The notes beneath the pieces were generated by a model. That model was given only the letters and a program-made list of their open reading frames with translations, had not been told where the DNA came from and ran no database searches. Below are positions 33,163-42,253 of a DNA stretch of 64,000 nt, in pieces. How positions within the stretch are numbered: the stretch's first letter is position 1; the number at the start of each line of letters is the position of its first letter. The stretch comes from CAILZL01 sp963748005. GTDB taxonomy: Bacteria > Pseudomonadota > Gammaproteobacteria > Steroidobacterales > Steroidobacteraceae. The translations under genes and the position numbers were made by a program. The stretch covers positions 3,038,001 to 3,102,000 of the forward strand of contig CAVVHH010000002.1 of NCBI GenBank assembly GCA_963748005.1, written 5' to 3'.

Positions 33163-33609
33163 TTACGCCGATTTCGAGATCGGCAGGTGGACCGCCAGCA
33201 CATCGCAGGGCGAGATATGCAGTACTGCGTCCTCGGCAATATTCACCAGCGCTTTGAGGCCATGCCGTTCGTGGTTGCCGACCACAATGAGGTCTGACCC
33301 CAGTTGTTGTGCAGCCTGCTGGACTTCCAGCTTCAGGGCCCCCACGGTCACGATTTGCCTGCTGTCTGACAGGCCGTGCTGTTTCGCCAGTTCGGCCAGT
33401 CTTTCCCTGGCGCGTGTCACCAGTTCACCTTCGATCTGCACCGCGGGCAACACCGTTTCACCCATGGGTTCCATCGGCACGTATTCAACGACATGCACCA
33501 GGGCAATCGCGGCGGTAGAGCCGGCCGCCAGTTTCCGCGTACGTTCAATAATGAAATTGCTGTCGGCGGTCAGATCGACCACCACCAGGATGTTTTTATA
33601 GATGTCCAC
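33163..33609 (-). CDS. Universal stress protein, UspA family
   Basis: 148-residue cytoplasmic alpha/beta Usp domain starting MDIYKNILVVVDLTADSN, with the segment SDLIVVGNHERHGLK near the C-terminus. The ATP-binding GX2GX9G(S/T) motif is not intact, so it resembles UspA/UspC-type, non-nucleotide-binding members. It lies between apaG and the DUF4397 lipoprotein gene on the same strand, splitting the usual rsmA-apaG linkage. Confidence 0.9.
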   Translation of the reverse strand: MDIYKNILVVVDLTADSNFIIERTRKLAAGSTAAIALVHVVEYVPMEPMGETVLPAVQIEGELVTRARERLAELAKQHGLSDSRQIVTVGALKLEVQQAAQQLGSDLIVVGNHERHGLKALVNIAEDAVLHISPCDVLAVHLPISKSA

Positions 33610-33697
33610 GCCTGCCCCCTGTTGTACGACTACCCGGGACGGTCATACCGGATGCCTGATAGGTCGTAGTGTGGTGTGTTCGGGCGTCATGGGCAAG

Positions 33698-33724
33698 CAC
33701 CGGGCTGGCTGCGCCAGCCCGGTG
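33698..33724 (-). terminator. Strong hairpin just after the DUF4397 gene
   Basis: Perfect 12-bp stem CACCGGGCTGGC/GCCAGCCCGGTG with a 3-base loop, 7 bp past the DUF4397 stop on the minus strand. The following sequence is not T-rich, so termination may be weak. Confidence 0.55.
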
Positions 33725-33731
33725 AACAGAG

Positions 33732-35048
33732 TCATTTGTCCTTGCTCAGCACCTCTATCGCGTTGTTGGTGGATCCCAGTACAAACAGCGAGTAAACCCC
33801 GCCGCTCAGGAGCGACAGGGCGCTGCTGTAGCTGGTGAACGCCGACACCGGCGAGGTCAGTTGCAACAAGGTTGACCCAGCTGCAGTGCCCAGATAGTCA
33901 GATGCATTGCCATAACCCAGCTCGGAAAACAGCGGTACGTAATTTGCGCTCAACGCGATGCCCCCCGTGGCTACCGCACCGTTGACCAGGCGGATTTTAG
34001 CGGCGCCGGAGCTGGGCAGCTGATTGTTGTCGGTGAGCACCGAGGCTGCGGCAGTGGCCGGGTCTGTGCCATACACCAGCAACGTGTAGTCACCACCACT
34101 GGCGAAGGTCGCGGTCGACAATGTGGGTATGGCGGTACCATTCACGCTGACGGTGTAGCTGGTGGAGTTGGCAGGTACAAGATTGTAGGTACCCACGGAA
34201 GGTGCGGTCATCGGACTCAGCGTTATACCGCCCACCGTGGTGGCGACTGTGGAATTGCTGCTGCCGGCCGCCGGGAGCGCGGCCACAATGCGAACTCGCG
34301 CCTTGTTGGCGGGCTGCAGCAGGACCGGACCGCTCTGCTCAATCAATGCACCGTCCACCAGGGAACCGCCTGTGGTGGGGGTCAGGTCCAGCGTGAAAAT
34401 CTTGGTGCTGGCCAGGGCGACTGACGACATGGTCAATCTCACATCGCTGGGTTTGTTCAAAGCCGTTACCACGATGTCATAAGTGCCCGCCGTGACGGAA
34501 TTGGTGAGGCTGGTGCTGGTGGCTGTCACATTGGAAAACGTCGGCGACATGTCAGCGCTGATCGAACTGCCGGGTGTCACCAGATACACATCCAGCGCGC
34601 CCGCATCAGAGCCGGCATTGGTCACTGTGACCGAGGCGAAGCCCGAGGACGGCGCGGTCTGGCTGTCGACGATCGTCAGCAATCTGATCTGTCCGCCGCG
34701 GGTGTATGCGACTACCGTGTAGTACACGCTCGCTGACAGCGTCATCGAGGTAGTCGCGGAAGCCGACAGCACACCATTCGCAGTGCTGACGATTACCGAA
34801 TAGGTTCCGGCGGTCACTTCTGCATAACTGCTGGCGCCGCCGACATCGACGTTTGAATTGGTGGCTGTGCCGGATGCAGTGAGCTGCAGGCCACTGACCC
34901 TGGTGGCGTTGACCAGTCGCAGATAGCTGATGGTGGACGTGGTGCTGTTGGCGCTGTCGCCGTTACTGTTGCCGCCAATGTCGCAAGCGCTGCACATCAA
35001 TGCGGCAATAAAAATGGCTAACCATGAATATATTAAGCGTCGGTTCAT
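33732..35048 (-). CDS. DUF4397-domain lipoprotein
   Basis: 438 residues from the ATG at 35048. The N-terminus MNRRLIYSWLAIFIAALMC leads to a lipobox ending in Cys (CSAC), so it is a predicted lipoprotein. The body is Ser/Thr/Ala/Gly-rich and made of repeating beta-sandwich units: about residues 45-170 (YLRLVNATRVSG), 145-260, 270-370 (ARVRIVAALPAAGS) and 380-435 (KIRLVNGAVATGG), which fit DUF4397 repeats. The function is unknown; such proteins are probably surface or periplasmic binding/adhesion modules. A strong hairpin follows. Confidence 0.8.
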   Translation of the reverse strand: MNRRLIYSWLAIFIAALMCSACDIGGNSNGDSANSTTSTISYLRLVNATRVSGLQLTASGTATNSNVDVGGASSYAEVTAGTYSVIVSTANGVLSASATTSMTLSASVYYTVVAYTRGGQIRLLTIVDSQTAPSSGFASVTVTNAGSDAGALDVYLVTPGSSISADMSPTFSNVTATSTSLTNSVTAGTYDIVVTALNKPSDVRLTMSSVALASTKIFTLDLTPTTGGSLVDGALIEQSGPVLLQPANKARVRIVAALPAAGSSNSTVATTVGGITLSPMTAPSVGTYNLVPANSTSYTVSVNGTAIPTLSTATFASGGDYTLLVYGTDPATAAASVLTDNNQLPSSGAAKIRLVNGAVATGGIALSANYVPLFSELGYGNASDYLGTAAGSTLLQLTSPVSAFTSYSSALSLLSGGVYSLFVLGSTNNAIEVLSKDK

Positions 35049-35285
35049 GTTGCGGATCCCTGAAGCGCGAGTGGAGGGGAATAGAAAAAACAGGATTGCC
35101 GGAGACACCGGCCTTGTCGCCCATGCTGATGAATGGCAGCGCTTCAAAATAGAGAATTGCGATGAACGCGCCATGAATGCGTCGTTCATGTCTTGAGCAT
35201 GCACATGCGCAGGGATGCTGCTGCGCTGTCCTGATCTTGACTCAGCTACATGCGGGAACGATGCGCGTGAACACGACTGAATGAA

Positions 35286-36080
35286 TCAGGCTGAACGATA
35301 TTCAGCTGGTGTTATCTGTGCGGCAAGCGCGGCAAAGGCACTGGGTGGCAACACTTCGGCGCGCACACCCGGATCCATGCCTGCGGCTTCAATCTGCTGT
35401 GCGCTCAGTAAAGTCTTCAATGCATTACGCAAGGTCTTGCGACGTTGCGAGAACGCAGCCATCACCACTTTGGCAAACTGCATCTGGTCTGCAATAACAA
35501 ATGGCGCAGTGGCATGTGGAATCAGTCGCACGATTGTGGACATGACTCTGGGTGGCGGCCTGAACGCTTCCGGTCCGATGTCGAACAGCGGTTCAACACG
35601 CAGCCAGGGCGCCAGCATTACGGTCAGGCGACCATAGTCATCGGTATCGGGCGCGGCTGCCATGCGATCCACTACTTCCTTCTGCAACATGAAATGCATG
35701 TCCCGGAAGTGTTGGCGCTGTTTGATGAGTTCAAACAGCAAGGGCGTGGAAATGTTGTACGGCAGATTGCCGATCAGGCGCATGGCCGGGCCATTGCCAC
35801 GCAGCGTGCCAAAATCGAATTTGAGTACATCGGCTTCGTGCAATCGCAACTCACCGACGCCGGCTGAACTGACTCGTAGCGCCGCGATGACATCGCGATC
35901 GATTTCCACTGCATCCATGGACTTGACGCGGCGCAGGACCGGCAAAGTAATGGCGCCAAGTCCCGGGCCGATCTCCACCAGATGTTCGCCCGGCAGCGGA
36001 TTGATGACATCGACGATCTGATCAATCACGCCTTGATCGCGCAGAAAATGCTGGCCGAAGCGTTTGCGGGCCTGATGCAT
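35286..36080 (-). CDS. rsmA: 16S rRNA dimethyladenosine transferase
   Basis: Dimethylates A1518 and A1519 (E. coli numbering) in helix 45 of 16S rRNA, a late check of 30S assembly. Motifs: GQHFLRD (9-15), SAM motif VEIGPGLGAITLPVL, AVEIDRD, and catalytic NLPYNIS. 264 residues. Its ATG overlaps the pdxA stop (TGATG), so translation is coupled. This is the normal surA-pdxA-rsmA order. Confidence 0.97.
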   Translation of the reverse strand: MHQARKRFGQHFLRDQGVIDQIVDVINPLPGEHLVEIGPGLGAITLPVLRRVKSMDAVEIDRDVIAALRVSSAGVGELRLHEADVLKFDFGTLRGNGPAMRLIGNLPYNISTPLLFELIKQRQHFRDMHFMLQKEVVDRMAAAPDTDDYGRLTVMLAPWLRVEPLFDIGPEAFRPPPRVMSTIVRLIPHATAPFVIADQMQFAKVVMAAFSQRRKTLRNALKTLLSAQQIEAAGMDPGVRAEVLPPSAFAALAAQITPAEYRSA

Positions 36081-37075
36081 CAGAAGTGTGTACTCGCGGT
36101 GGTGATCAGCTTGATGGCAAGCTGCAGGGCCGCGGCGAGACTGCCGGCATCGGCCTTGCCGGTGCCGGCCAGATCCAGCGCCGTGCCGTGATCTACCGAG
36201 GTGCGGATGATGGGTAGTCCCAGCGTGACGTTCACTGCATTGCCGAAGCCGGCATACTTGAGCACCGGCAGACCCTGGTCGTGATACATGGCCAGCACGG
36301 CATCGGCATGTTGCAGCAGATGTGGCGTGAACGCGGTGTCGGCGGGCGCCGGTCCGGTCAGTTGCATGCCCTGCGCGCGCAGTTCATCGAGCACCGGCGT
36401 GATCACCTCGATTTCCTCGCGACCCAGATAACCCGATTCACCGGCGTGGGGATTCAGTCCCAGCACCAGAATGCGCGGCAAGGCAATGGCGAAGCGGCGG
36501 CGCAAATCGTGTTCGAGTATGACTAGCGTGTCGCGCAGCGTGTCGCGGGTAATGGCCTTGCTGACTTCATTCAGCGGCAGGTGGGTGGTGACCAGCGCGA
36601 CACGCAGTTCGTTGGCGGTGAGCATCATCACCGGCGTATGGCCGCCGGTGCGTTCGGCGAGATATTCGGTGTGGCCGGTGAAGGCAACACCGGCCTGATT
36701 GATGATGCTCTTCTGCACCGGTGCGGTGACCATGGCGGCGAACTCGCCGCTGCTGCAGCCATCACAGGCACGATCCAGCAGCTGCAGCACATAGGGGGCA
36801 TTGGCAGTATCAAGCACACCGGCTCTGACCGGATTGCGTGTCGCAACAGGCAGCAGCGTCAGCGTGCCGGCCTGCTGTGGTTGTGTCTGATCGGAAAGAT
36901 AGGTGCGAATCTGCAGCTGTGCGCTGAGCGCGCGAGCACGCGCCTGCAACAGGTCGCGATCGCCCGCCACCACCAGCTGACAGGGCCAGTCCCGCTGGCA
37001 AATCGCGATGGCGAGGTCCGGGCCGATACCCGCCGGTTCGCCGGTGCTCAGGATGATGCGTGGCAGTATCGACAT
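36080..37075 (-). CDS. pdxA: 4-hydroxythreonine-4-phosphate dehydrogenase
   Basis: NAD-dependent oxidation step of the DXP-dependent pyridoxal phosphate pathway. N-terminal LSTGEPAGIGPDLAI, substrate/metal histidines in FTGHTEYLAERTGG, in the central FTPHLLQHAD region, and in MYHDQGLPVLKYAGFG, all diagnostic for PdxA. 331 residues. It starts 36 bp after the expected surA stop and overlaps rsmA. Confidence 0.97.
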   Translation of the reverse strand: MSILPRIILSTGEPAGIGPDLAIAICQRDWPCQLVVAGDRDLLQARARALSAQLQIRTYLSDQTQPQQAGTLTLLPVATRNPVRAGVLDTANAPYVLQLLDRACDGCSSGEFAAMVTAPVQKSIINQAGVAFTGHTEYLAERTGGHTPVMMLTANELRVALVTTHLPLNEVSKAITRDTLRDTLVILEHDLRRRFAIALPRILVLGLNPHAGESGYLGREEIEVITPVLDELRAQGMQLTGPAPADTAFTPHLLQHADAVLAMYHDQGLPVLKYAGFGNAVNVTLGLPIIRTSVDHGTALDLAGTGKADAGSLAAALQLAIKLITTASTHF

Positions 37076-37111
37076 GAGTTTTGCCGGGGTGCCAGCAGCG
37101 CCATGACCGCT

Positions 37112-37248
37112 CTACAGCAGATATTCAACGTAGGCATCGGCGCGCAATTTGCGCAGCCACAGCTCCACTTCTTCTTCAGCCTTGGATTCGCGCAGCGCGG
37201 CAAAAGCCTTGTTGCGACGGATTTCATCACTTACGTCCTGGGTGCGGC
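37112..37248 (-). pseudogene. surA: Out-of-frame 3' tail of surA
   Basis: The minus strand from about 37248 to the TAG at 37112 encodes RRTQDVSDEIRRNKAF and, later, LWLRKLRADAYVEYLL, the conserved SurA C-terminal helix, but one frame away from the upstream surA frame. One missing C (minus strand) beside 37249 explains the shift: restoring it reads LLDRRTQDVSDEI without a break. The tail is 36 bp before pdxA, exactly where surA should end. Confidence 0.85.
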
Positions 37249-38451
37249 GTCCAGCAATTGCACGATATGCCAGCCGAATTGTGTCTTGAAGGGTTCGCTG
37301 ATCTCGTTTACTTCCAGTTTATCGAGCGTTTTTTCGAACTCGCCGACGAAGGTGCCGGGACCGGCCCAACCCAGGTCACCACCCTGCACGGCAGAGCCGG
37401 TGTCCAGCGACGTCACCGCGGCAATGGTGGCAAAGTCTTCGCCGGCCAGAATCCGCTCGCGAATTTTTTCCAGACGCTGCCGAACGGTGCTGTCGTCTTC
37501 TATTTCGGTGGTCTTGAGCAGGATGTGCCGGGCATGTACCTGCGATTGCAATGCCTGGGTCGCGTCGCCGCCGCGCTTTTCGTTCAGCTTGAAGATGTGA
37601 AAGCCGGTGGGGGTGCGGATCAGGCTGGTGATGTCACCGGCCTGCAGACCCTGAATGTTGTCGGCCACGATCGACGGCAGTTGCGCGCCATTGCGCCAGC
37701 CCAGCGAACCGCCATCCACATTGGTGCCGCTGTCCGAATACGCCACTGCCAGTTCGGCGAAGCTCTGGCCGGCCTTCAGTTTGCCCAGTACTTCATTGGC
37801 GCGCGCTTCGCGCCCGGCCAGTTCTTCGGTGTTGGCGTTGCTGGAGACGGAAATCAGGATGTGCGACAGGTTGTACTGGGCGTTGGCATCCGGCGTGCGC
37901 TGCTGTTTGGCCAGAAACTGATCCAGCTCGCGGGGCGTGACTACGATGTTGGCGATGACGGCCTGTTGCTGCAGGATCTGAATTGTCATGTCACGGCGCA
38001 CTTCCTCGCGGAACAGCGCGTAATTCTGGCCCTGTGCTTCGACGCTGGCCGGCAGGTCGGCGAACTTCACGTTGTTGCGATTGGCAATGTCATTCAGGGC
38101 GCTGTTGAGCATTTCGTCCGAAATCTTCAGGCCGCCGCGTTCAGCGCGCTGCAGTTGCAATTCCTGCAGCACCAGCCGGTCCAGTACCTGACGGCGCAAT
38201 ACGTTCGCGGGCGGCAGTTCAGTTTTCTGCTCGGCCAGGCGCGCGACGATGCGCTGCGTTTCGGCATCCAGCTCGCTGACCAGCACCACGCCGTCGTTGA
38301 CGATGGCGGCTACCCGGTCGAGCGACTCACCCCGTCTGGACAACTCCCGTGGGTCGGCCTGCACGTCCGCCGTGCCCACCGCAATGGTCAGGCACAGCGC
38401 AAGAACGGCATGCAGCATGGAGACAGGGGCGTTGAACTTCATGAATGACAT
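37231..38451 (-). CDS. surA: Periplasmic chaperone SurA, frameshifted near the C-terminus
   Basis: Chaperone and peptidyl-prolyl isomerase that escorts outer-membrane proteins to BAM. Signal peptide to about residue 32 (AVGTADVQADP), SurA_N domain starting LDRVAAIVNDGVVLVSELD, then two parvulin domains (LSHILISVSS ... GGSLGWRNGAQLP; ARHILLKTTE ... GGDLGWAGPGTF). The open frame ends after FGWHIVQLLDAAPRT with a TAA at 37231-37233, giving 406 residues. About 40 conserved C-terminal residues continue in another frame (to 37112); the intact protein would have about 446. Either a real mutation or a sequencing/assembly error. Gene order lptD-surA-pdxA is standard. Confidence 0.93.
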   Translation of the reverse strand: MSFMKFNAPVSMLHAVLALCLTIAVGTADVQADPRELSRRGESLDRVAAIVNDGVVLVSELDAETQRIVARLAEQKTELPPANVLRRQVLDRLVLQELQLQRAERGGLKISDEMLNSALNDIANRNNVKFADLPASVEAQGQNYALFREEVRRDMTIQILQQQAVIANIVVTPRELDQFLAKQQRTPDANAQYNLSHILISVSSNANTEELAGREARANEVLGKLKAGQSFAELAVAYSDSGTNVDGGSLGWRNGAQLPSIVADNIQGLQAGDITSLIRTPTGFHIFKLNEKRGGDATQALQSQVHARHILLKTTEIEDDSTVRQRLEKIRERILAGEDFATIAAVTSLDTGSAVQGGDLGWAGPGTFVGEFEKTLDKLEVNEISEPFKTQFGWHIVQLLDAAPRT

Positions 38452-38555
38452 CGCTGGGCAGTCGTTGAAACGGGCAGGATAATTTTATCGGATACGGCTT
38501 GCAGGGGTGGTTCACAAATCGCCTGCAACGGGCAAGCGAGGCGCTTGGGCCACCC

Positions 38556-40838
38556 CTATTGCCGCGCGGAGTATCCGGGAATTGCTTCCTGGAGGAAAGT
38601 ATCGGCAGTTCCGACACTGGACAGGCCCTTGAGTTCAAGCTGCAGCTTGTACTGGGTGTCGTATTCGCCGCTGCGGGTGGTCACCGCGCGACCCACCACT
38701 GCGCGGATATTCCAGCAGCAGGAGCGATATTCAAGGCCGCCGTAGTGATCCAGGAACTTGTTGTCCAGGCGCGAATACACCACCTTGCCATAGCCGCTCC
38801 AGGCGCTGCTCAGCGGCCAGGCGACGGAGGACACCCACTGGTCCACCGAATCGCGTTGATAGTTGTAGCCCAGATTGACCGTGCTGTTACCGGCGGGGCG
38901 GTATTGCAGGAAGGCATCACCACGTTCGTTGCGGGACCGGTTGGGGTCCCACTGCACTGCCAAACTGAACGTCCAGTTCTTGTACGCCGATAACGATAAC
39001 TGGCCGATCACGTCCGAGGACTTGTCACTGGCCATGGTATTGGCGCAGGTAGTCTGCACCAGCGATGTCACGCAGGGGGTCTTGAAGTAGTACGCCTGAC
39101 CCAGGGTGCCCGACAGGAACTCCCGGCCGTTGGCCGCATCCAGCATGCGCGTGGTAAAGCCGGCACTAAGCTGATTGGTGTCGCCAATCCGGTCCGGACC
39201 GATGAAGCGGTTGTGCTCGAACAGCTGCACCAGGTTTAGGTCCGGCATGCCGGTATCGAACAACGGAATATCGGCCTGCGGGCGATACGGCACGTAGGTA
39301 TAAAGCAATCTCGGCTCGAGTGTGTACCGACGCTGCTGTTTGCTGCCACCCAGGCGTTCGAAGGCCATGCCGGTATCGAGCGAATACGCCGGCGCTGACA
39401 GGCCTGGCGACTGTTCCGCACCGCTGGCGGTGTTCTGCAGTCGATAAGTCGTGTAGTGCAAGCTGGCGCTGGGTCTGATGTACAGACCACGTTTGCGCAG
39501 CGGCATACTCAGTTCAGGCAGCAGATACAGCCGGCCACCGGTAATGCTCTTGGCCTGCGTGGTGGTGTCGATCTCGCCGCGGGTGAAGTAGGCGAGTTCG
39601 CTGTCCAGATCGAACTCCAGGCCGAAAGGCAGTGCTTCGTGGCCCAGCAGCGCGAGTTGCGGCAGGCGCGTGTAGGGCCGATCGGTCAGAGGAATGGTGG
39701 TGTCGAGTACCTGCAGGTTCTGCACAGTCAATTCACCATGCCAGTTGCTGCTGTATGCGCTCAGCGAGGCCTGGCGGTTTAGATACACCAGACTGGTGTT
39801 GTTACGGGTCTTGCCGAAGTCCTCAAACCACTGGGTGTCGCGCACTTCGGCGGCGTCGACATCCAGACGCATGACATCGGTAAAATCATTCTGATAGTTC
39901 AGCTGCACCAGACCGCGCCATTCCTGGGTCTTCTGGTCGTGCGGCAGATAGCCGGTCACCAGCTGGCCCTTGCTGGATTCACCCAGATAGCGGAATTCGT
40001 TGTCCAGCTTGAAGCCGCGCCCGGTGTCGAAAATCGGCGTGATGGTGTCATCCATGTTGGTTGCGATGTTCCAGTACCAGGGCACTGACAACGCGTTGCC
40101 GCCACGCGATGAGCCGTCAAGGCCCGGGTACAGAAAGCCGCTCTTGCGCTGATTGCCAACCGGAAACGAGATATACGGCGTATAGAAAATCGGAATGCCC
40201 TGAAACTCCAGGCGCACATTGCGGCCCGTGCCGGTGCTGGTTTGCTGGTTGATGTCCAGATCCGACAGTTTCAGCTGCCAGTCAGTGCTGCCGGGCGGGC
40301 AGGTGGTGTAGGTCACCCCATCCAGCGCCACGCGACCATCGGGACTCAGCTCAATATTATCGGCGGTGCCACGGCCGGCGCTGGCTTTGAGCAAGAAGCT
40401 GGCTTTGCTCACCTGCGCGCTGCCGTTGGAACTCATGTTGGCGTCGGTACCACCCACCTGCAGCGTGCTGTCGCTGTATTGCACGGTGCCGCGGGCCAGG
40501 ATCTCCTGGGTGCTCTGGTTGTAGTGCACGGTGTCGGCGCTGACGCTGCGCTCGCCCTGAGTGGCCTGAACGTTGCCGGTGAGGGTGATTTCGCCGTTGA
40601 TGGTGGCTTCCCAGCCATCAGCCTGCAGTGTGACCGGCAGCTGCGCAGTTTCGGCCAGATTGATGGGCGTGCGCGGAATGGAACCGCTGGGGGTATTGCT
40701 GGCGCCGTAGGCTGGACACATCAGCGCCTGCGCATTCAGCACGTGGGGCACGCTGAAGCCGGTCGCGAGCGCCAGAACGGTTAACGAATGCAGATGACGA
40801 TGGAAATAGCGCAGCGGTGTTAGCGACAATAAGGGCAT
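38556..40838 (-). CDS. lptD: LPS-assembly protein LptD
   Basis: Outer-membrane barrel that, with LptE, inserts lipopolysaccharide into the outer leaflet. Signal peptide (LTVLALATGFSVPHVLNAQA), N-terminal OstA/LptA-like jellyroll (TLTGNVQATQGERSVSADTVHYNQ, split here as a family cue only), and a large C-terminal barrel domain. Cysteines lie near the mature N-terminus (MCPAYG) and in the C-terminal pair SCCWNIR, matching the disulphide arrangement needed for activity; further cysteines occur in the barrel loops. 760 residues (E. coli 784). Divergent from amgK, upstream of surA. Confidence 0.96.
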   Translation of the reverse strand: MPLLSLTPLRYFHRHLHSLTVLALATGFSVPHVLNAQALMCPAYGASNTPSGSIPRTPINLAETAQLPVTLQADGWEATINGEITLTGNVQATQGERSVSADTVHYNQSTQEILARGTVQYSDSTLQVGGTDANMSSNGSAQVSKASFLLKASAGRGTADNIELSPDGRVALDGVTYTTCPPGSTDWQLKLSDLDINQQTSTGTGRNVRLEFQGIPIFYTPYISFPVGNQRKSGFLYPGLDGSSRGGNALSVPWYWNIATNMDDTITPIFDTGRGFKLDNEFRYLGESSKGQLVTGYLPHDQKTQEWRGLVQLNYQNDFTDVMRLDVDAAEVRDTQWFEDFGKTRNNTSLVYLNRQASLSAYSSNWHGELTVQNLQVLDTTIPLTDRPYTRLPQLALLGHEALPFGLEFDLDSELAYFTRGEIDTTTQAKSITGGRLYLLPELSMPLRKRGLYIRPSASLHYTTYRLQNTASGAEQSPGLSAPAYSLDTGMAFERLGGSKQQRRYTLEPRLLYTYVPYRPQADIPLFDTGMPDLNLVQLFEHNRFIGPDRIGDTNQLSAGFTTRMLDAANGREFLSGTLGQAYYFKTPCVTSLVQTTCANTMASDKSSDVIGQLSLSAYKNWTFSLAVQWDPNRSRNERGDAFLQYRPAGNSTVNLGYNYQRDSVDQWVSSVAWPLSSAWSGYGKVVYSRLDNKFLDHYGGLEYRSCCWNIRAVVGRAVTTRSGEYDTQYKLQLELKGLSSVGTADTFLQEAIPGYSARQ

Positions 40839-40997
40839 TTGAGAGTGACAGCAGGCCCGTTGAGTGGCTTGGGTGCAGACCGAATGAATAATGCGGTCAT
40901 TATAGACAGAGCAATTATAGACATACGATCATACTGGCATGTCCCGACTTGTTTGCTGCAGCTGCTCGTCGCAGAGGTTGATAGGACTCCACTGATC

Positions 40998-41047
40998 GGG
41001 AAACTTTGAATGACCTGCCGAACGCAGCAGGTTATTCAGAGTTTCCC
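40998..41047 (+). promoter_or_regulatory. Long hairpin in the amgK leader
   Basis: Two 21-nt arms (40998-41018 and 41027-41047) around an 8-nt loop. The arms differ at two positions from perfect complementarity, and both become G-U pairs in plus-strand RNA, while the minus-strand RNA would have A-C mismatches. It ends 20 nt before the amgK ATG. Probably an RNA element of the amgK-murU transcript. Confidence 0.6.
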
Positions 41048-41067
41048 TCGCACTGACTGGACCAGGC

Positions 41068-42087
41068 ATGACTACGCCGCACGACACACGACTTGCAACA
41101 TTGACAAGCTGGGCAAAGCAGATGCTGGGCAGCGACCAGCTCAGCATCGCACCAGCCTCTGCAGACGCGAGTTTTCGCCGCTATTTCCGCATTACGCGTG
41201 GCGATGCCACGGGCACCGAAACCTTCATTGCCATGGATGCGCCGCCGGACAAGGAAGACGTGCGGCCGTTTCTGCACGTCGCCGGCCTGCTGCATGCCGC
41301 CGGCGTACACGTGCCACGTGCCGTGGCCGAGGATGTCGGCAATGGCTACCTGCTGCTGACCGATCTGGGCACACAGACGTATCTGGATGTGCTGAATGAA
41401 GCCAACGCCAACGAACTGTTCGATGCGGCCATCGAGGCATTGATCAAGTGGCAGCTTGCGAGCAGACCCGGCGAGCTGCCGCCCTACGATGAAGCCTTGC
41501 TACGTCGTGAGCTCAGCCTGTTTCCCGACTGGTACATCGCCAGGCATCTCAAGGTCACGTTGAACGATGCACAACAGGCCATCCTGCAACGCATGTTTGA
41601 TCTGATCGTCAGGACCAACCTGGCCCAGCCCAGCGTGTACGTGCATCGCGACTACATGCCGCGCAATCTGATGATCAGCACGCCCAATCCCGGCGTACTG
41701 GATTTTCAGGATGCGGTGTATGGACCGATCACCTACGACGTGGCGTCCTTGTTCCGCGACGCTTTCATCAGCTGGCCGGAGGCCAGGGTTATCGACTGGG
41801 CAGCGCGCTACTGGGAGCGTGCGCGTCGCGCCGATCTGCCTGTGCATGAGGATTTCGGCGCGTTTTATCGTGATATGGAATGGATGGGGCTGCAGCGTCA
41901 TCTGAAAGTGCTGGGCATTTTTGCGCGCATCAACTATCGCGATGGCAAGCCGAAGTATCTGGCCGACACGCCGCGCTTTATCAACTATGTGCGGCAGGTG
42001 GGGCAGCGTTACGATGATCTGCGGCCGTTATTGCGGCTGCTGGATGAGCTGGAAGGCAGGCAGCAGCAGGTGGGATATACGTTTTAG
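41068..42087 (+). CDS. amgK: N-acetylmuramate/N-acetylglucosamine kinase
   Basis: Phosphorylates MurNAc (and GlcNAc) at the anomeric position in the MurNAc-recycling route that bypasses MurA, giving intrinsic fosfomycin tolerance in Pseudomonas. Aminoglycoside-phosphotransferase fold: ASADASFRRYFRIT near the N-terminus, catalytic loop YVHRDYMPRNLMIS (about 190-204) and metal motif LDFQDAVYGPITYDVASL. 339 residues, as in Pseudomonas AmgK. Divergent from lptD and followed by murU, the conserved arrangement. Confidence 0.94.
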   Translation: MTTPHDTRLATLTSWAKQMLGSDQLSIAPASADASFRRYFRITRGDATGTETFIAMDAPPDKEDVRPFLHVAGLLHAAGVHVPRAVAEDVGNGYLLLTDLGTQTYLDVLNEANANELFDAAIEALIKWQLASRPGELPPYDEALLRRELSLFPDWYIARHLKVTLNDAQQAILQRMFDLIVRTNLAQPSVYVHRDYMPRNLMISTPNPGVLDFQDAVYGPITYDVASLFRDAFISWPEARVIDWAARYWERARRADLPVHEDFGAFYRDMEWMGLQRHLKVLGIFARINYRDGKPKYLADTPRFINYVRQVGQRYDDLRPLLRLLDELEGRQQQVGYTF

Positions 42088-42108
42088 TTGGTTGCAAGCG
42101 GCGAGGCA

Positions 42109-42197
42109 CGATTGGAGTTTTCAGGAACGCCGTAAACCCTTCCTTGGGGGCTTCGCGCAAACATCCATGTTTGCGACGATCCTGAAAACTCCAATCG
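42109..42197. repeat. Palindromic intergenic repeat between amgK and murU
   Basis: Perfect 18-bp outer arms (42109-42126 and 42180-42197, CGATTGGAGTTTTCAGGA) enclose a second perfect stem CGCAAACAT-CC-ATGTTTGCG (42156-42175). The symmetric nested structure without a reading frame is typical of a mobile intergenic repeat. Confidence 0.65.
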
Positions 42198-42253
42198 CAC
42201 CCCACCGCTGCGGTATTTGTTGGGCGGGTGTTCTAGGGAATTGTTTTTTTAAT

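Noticed and set aside
37081..38448. 455-codon plus-strand open frame opposite surA
   Set aside because: It lies wholly antisense to surA (third-position GC effect), its product has no domain sense, and surA on the other strand shows clear domains. Its full length is itself a by-product of the GC-rich codon pattern.
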